Part shown: positions 20,684 to 20,697 of the stretch, one piece after another
How positions within the stretch are numbered: position 1 is the first letter of the stretch
Layout of the letters: each line of letters opens with the position of its first letter
DNA from: Sphaeroforma arctica JP610
Lineage: Eukaryota > Opisthokonta > Ichthyosporea > Ichthyophonida
DNA length: 20,697 nt
Direction: 5' to 3'
NCBI RefSeq assembly: GCF_001186125.1
Contig: NW_014040472.1
Coordinates: 126,618 to 147,314 of the forward strand
Translations under genes and position numbers: made by a program
Notes under the pieces: generated by a model
The model's input: the letters and a program-made list of their open reading frames with translations, nothing else
Told to the model about the DNA's origin: nothing
The model's database searches: none

Positions 20684-20697
20684 TATATTTATATTTA
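20380..20697. repeat. CA then TA microsatellite to the window end
   Basis: A long stretch of CA units with interruptions (about 20380-20551) passes into nearly pure TA and AT repeats (about 20551-20697). The open frames that cross it on both strands (for example 20380-20649 and part of 20113-20460) are repeat artefacts. Confidence 0.9.

Noticed and set aside
1-20697. tRNA or rRNA genes
   Set aside because: I saw no cloverleaf with the conserved GGTTCGANTCC-type arm and no rRNA-like sequence on either strand.

Overview
This is eukaryotic nuclear DNA. Two spliced genes with GT-AG introns and consistent codon phases, several fossil LTR retroelements, a hAT-type MITE and long AT and CA microsatellites all argue against a prokaryote. 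The organism cannot be fixed from this window. An AT-rich, intron-containing protist or another opisthokont-grade eukaryote would fit, for example a unicellular relative of animals, but that is a guess.

Layout. Positions 1 to about 12200 are a graveyard of nested LTR retroelements. A proline-rich open frame (76-462) is followed by the first copy of a roughly 250-bp repeat (595-849), which recurs at 10094-10309. Between the copies lie about 1.9 kb of AT-rich DNA without recognisable genes, a six-copy minisatellite of about 30 bp (2783-2966), a 168-bp tandem duplication whose two copies keep the same hairpins (2993-3286), a minus-strand chromovirus fragment with integrase and chromodomain (3561-4888), and a minus-strand Ty3/gypsy-type element (gag, protease, reverse transcriptase; about 6290-10090). 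The LTR and gag start of the latter are also present in opposite orientation at 4889-6280. At 10310-12165 a third retroelement lies on the plus strand: integrase pieces, a polypurine tract and an LTR rich in palindromes. All these elements are broken.

Positions 12165-14400 are low-complexity and AT-rich DNA. They hold a GGAGTCT-type minisatellite and a clean 292-bp hAT MITE with a perfect 8-bp target duplication (13157-13448).

The host-gene part starts at about 14420. A complete seven-exon class 3 aldehyde dehydrogenase gene runs on the plus strand (14485-17617, 497 residues), with a TATA-like box and a poly(A) signal. Facing it tail to tail, 468 bp away, is a minus-strand gene with at least five exons (18086-20082) whose joined exons resemble Atg14/Barkor, the autophagy subunit of the class III PI3-kinase complex; its 5' end is not resolved. 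The window closes in a CA/TA microsatellite. The two genes have no obvious shared pathway. ALDH3 enzymes oxidise lipid-derived aldehydes, often at membranes, and Atg14 directs PI3P synthesis at the ER during autophagosome formation, so their adjacency is probably incidental.

The least explained structure is the 168-bp tandem duplication at 2993-3286. Its copies differ by paired changes that preserve the stems and leave one apical loop unchanged, which suggests a structured RNA or a selected DNA hairpin.
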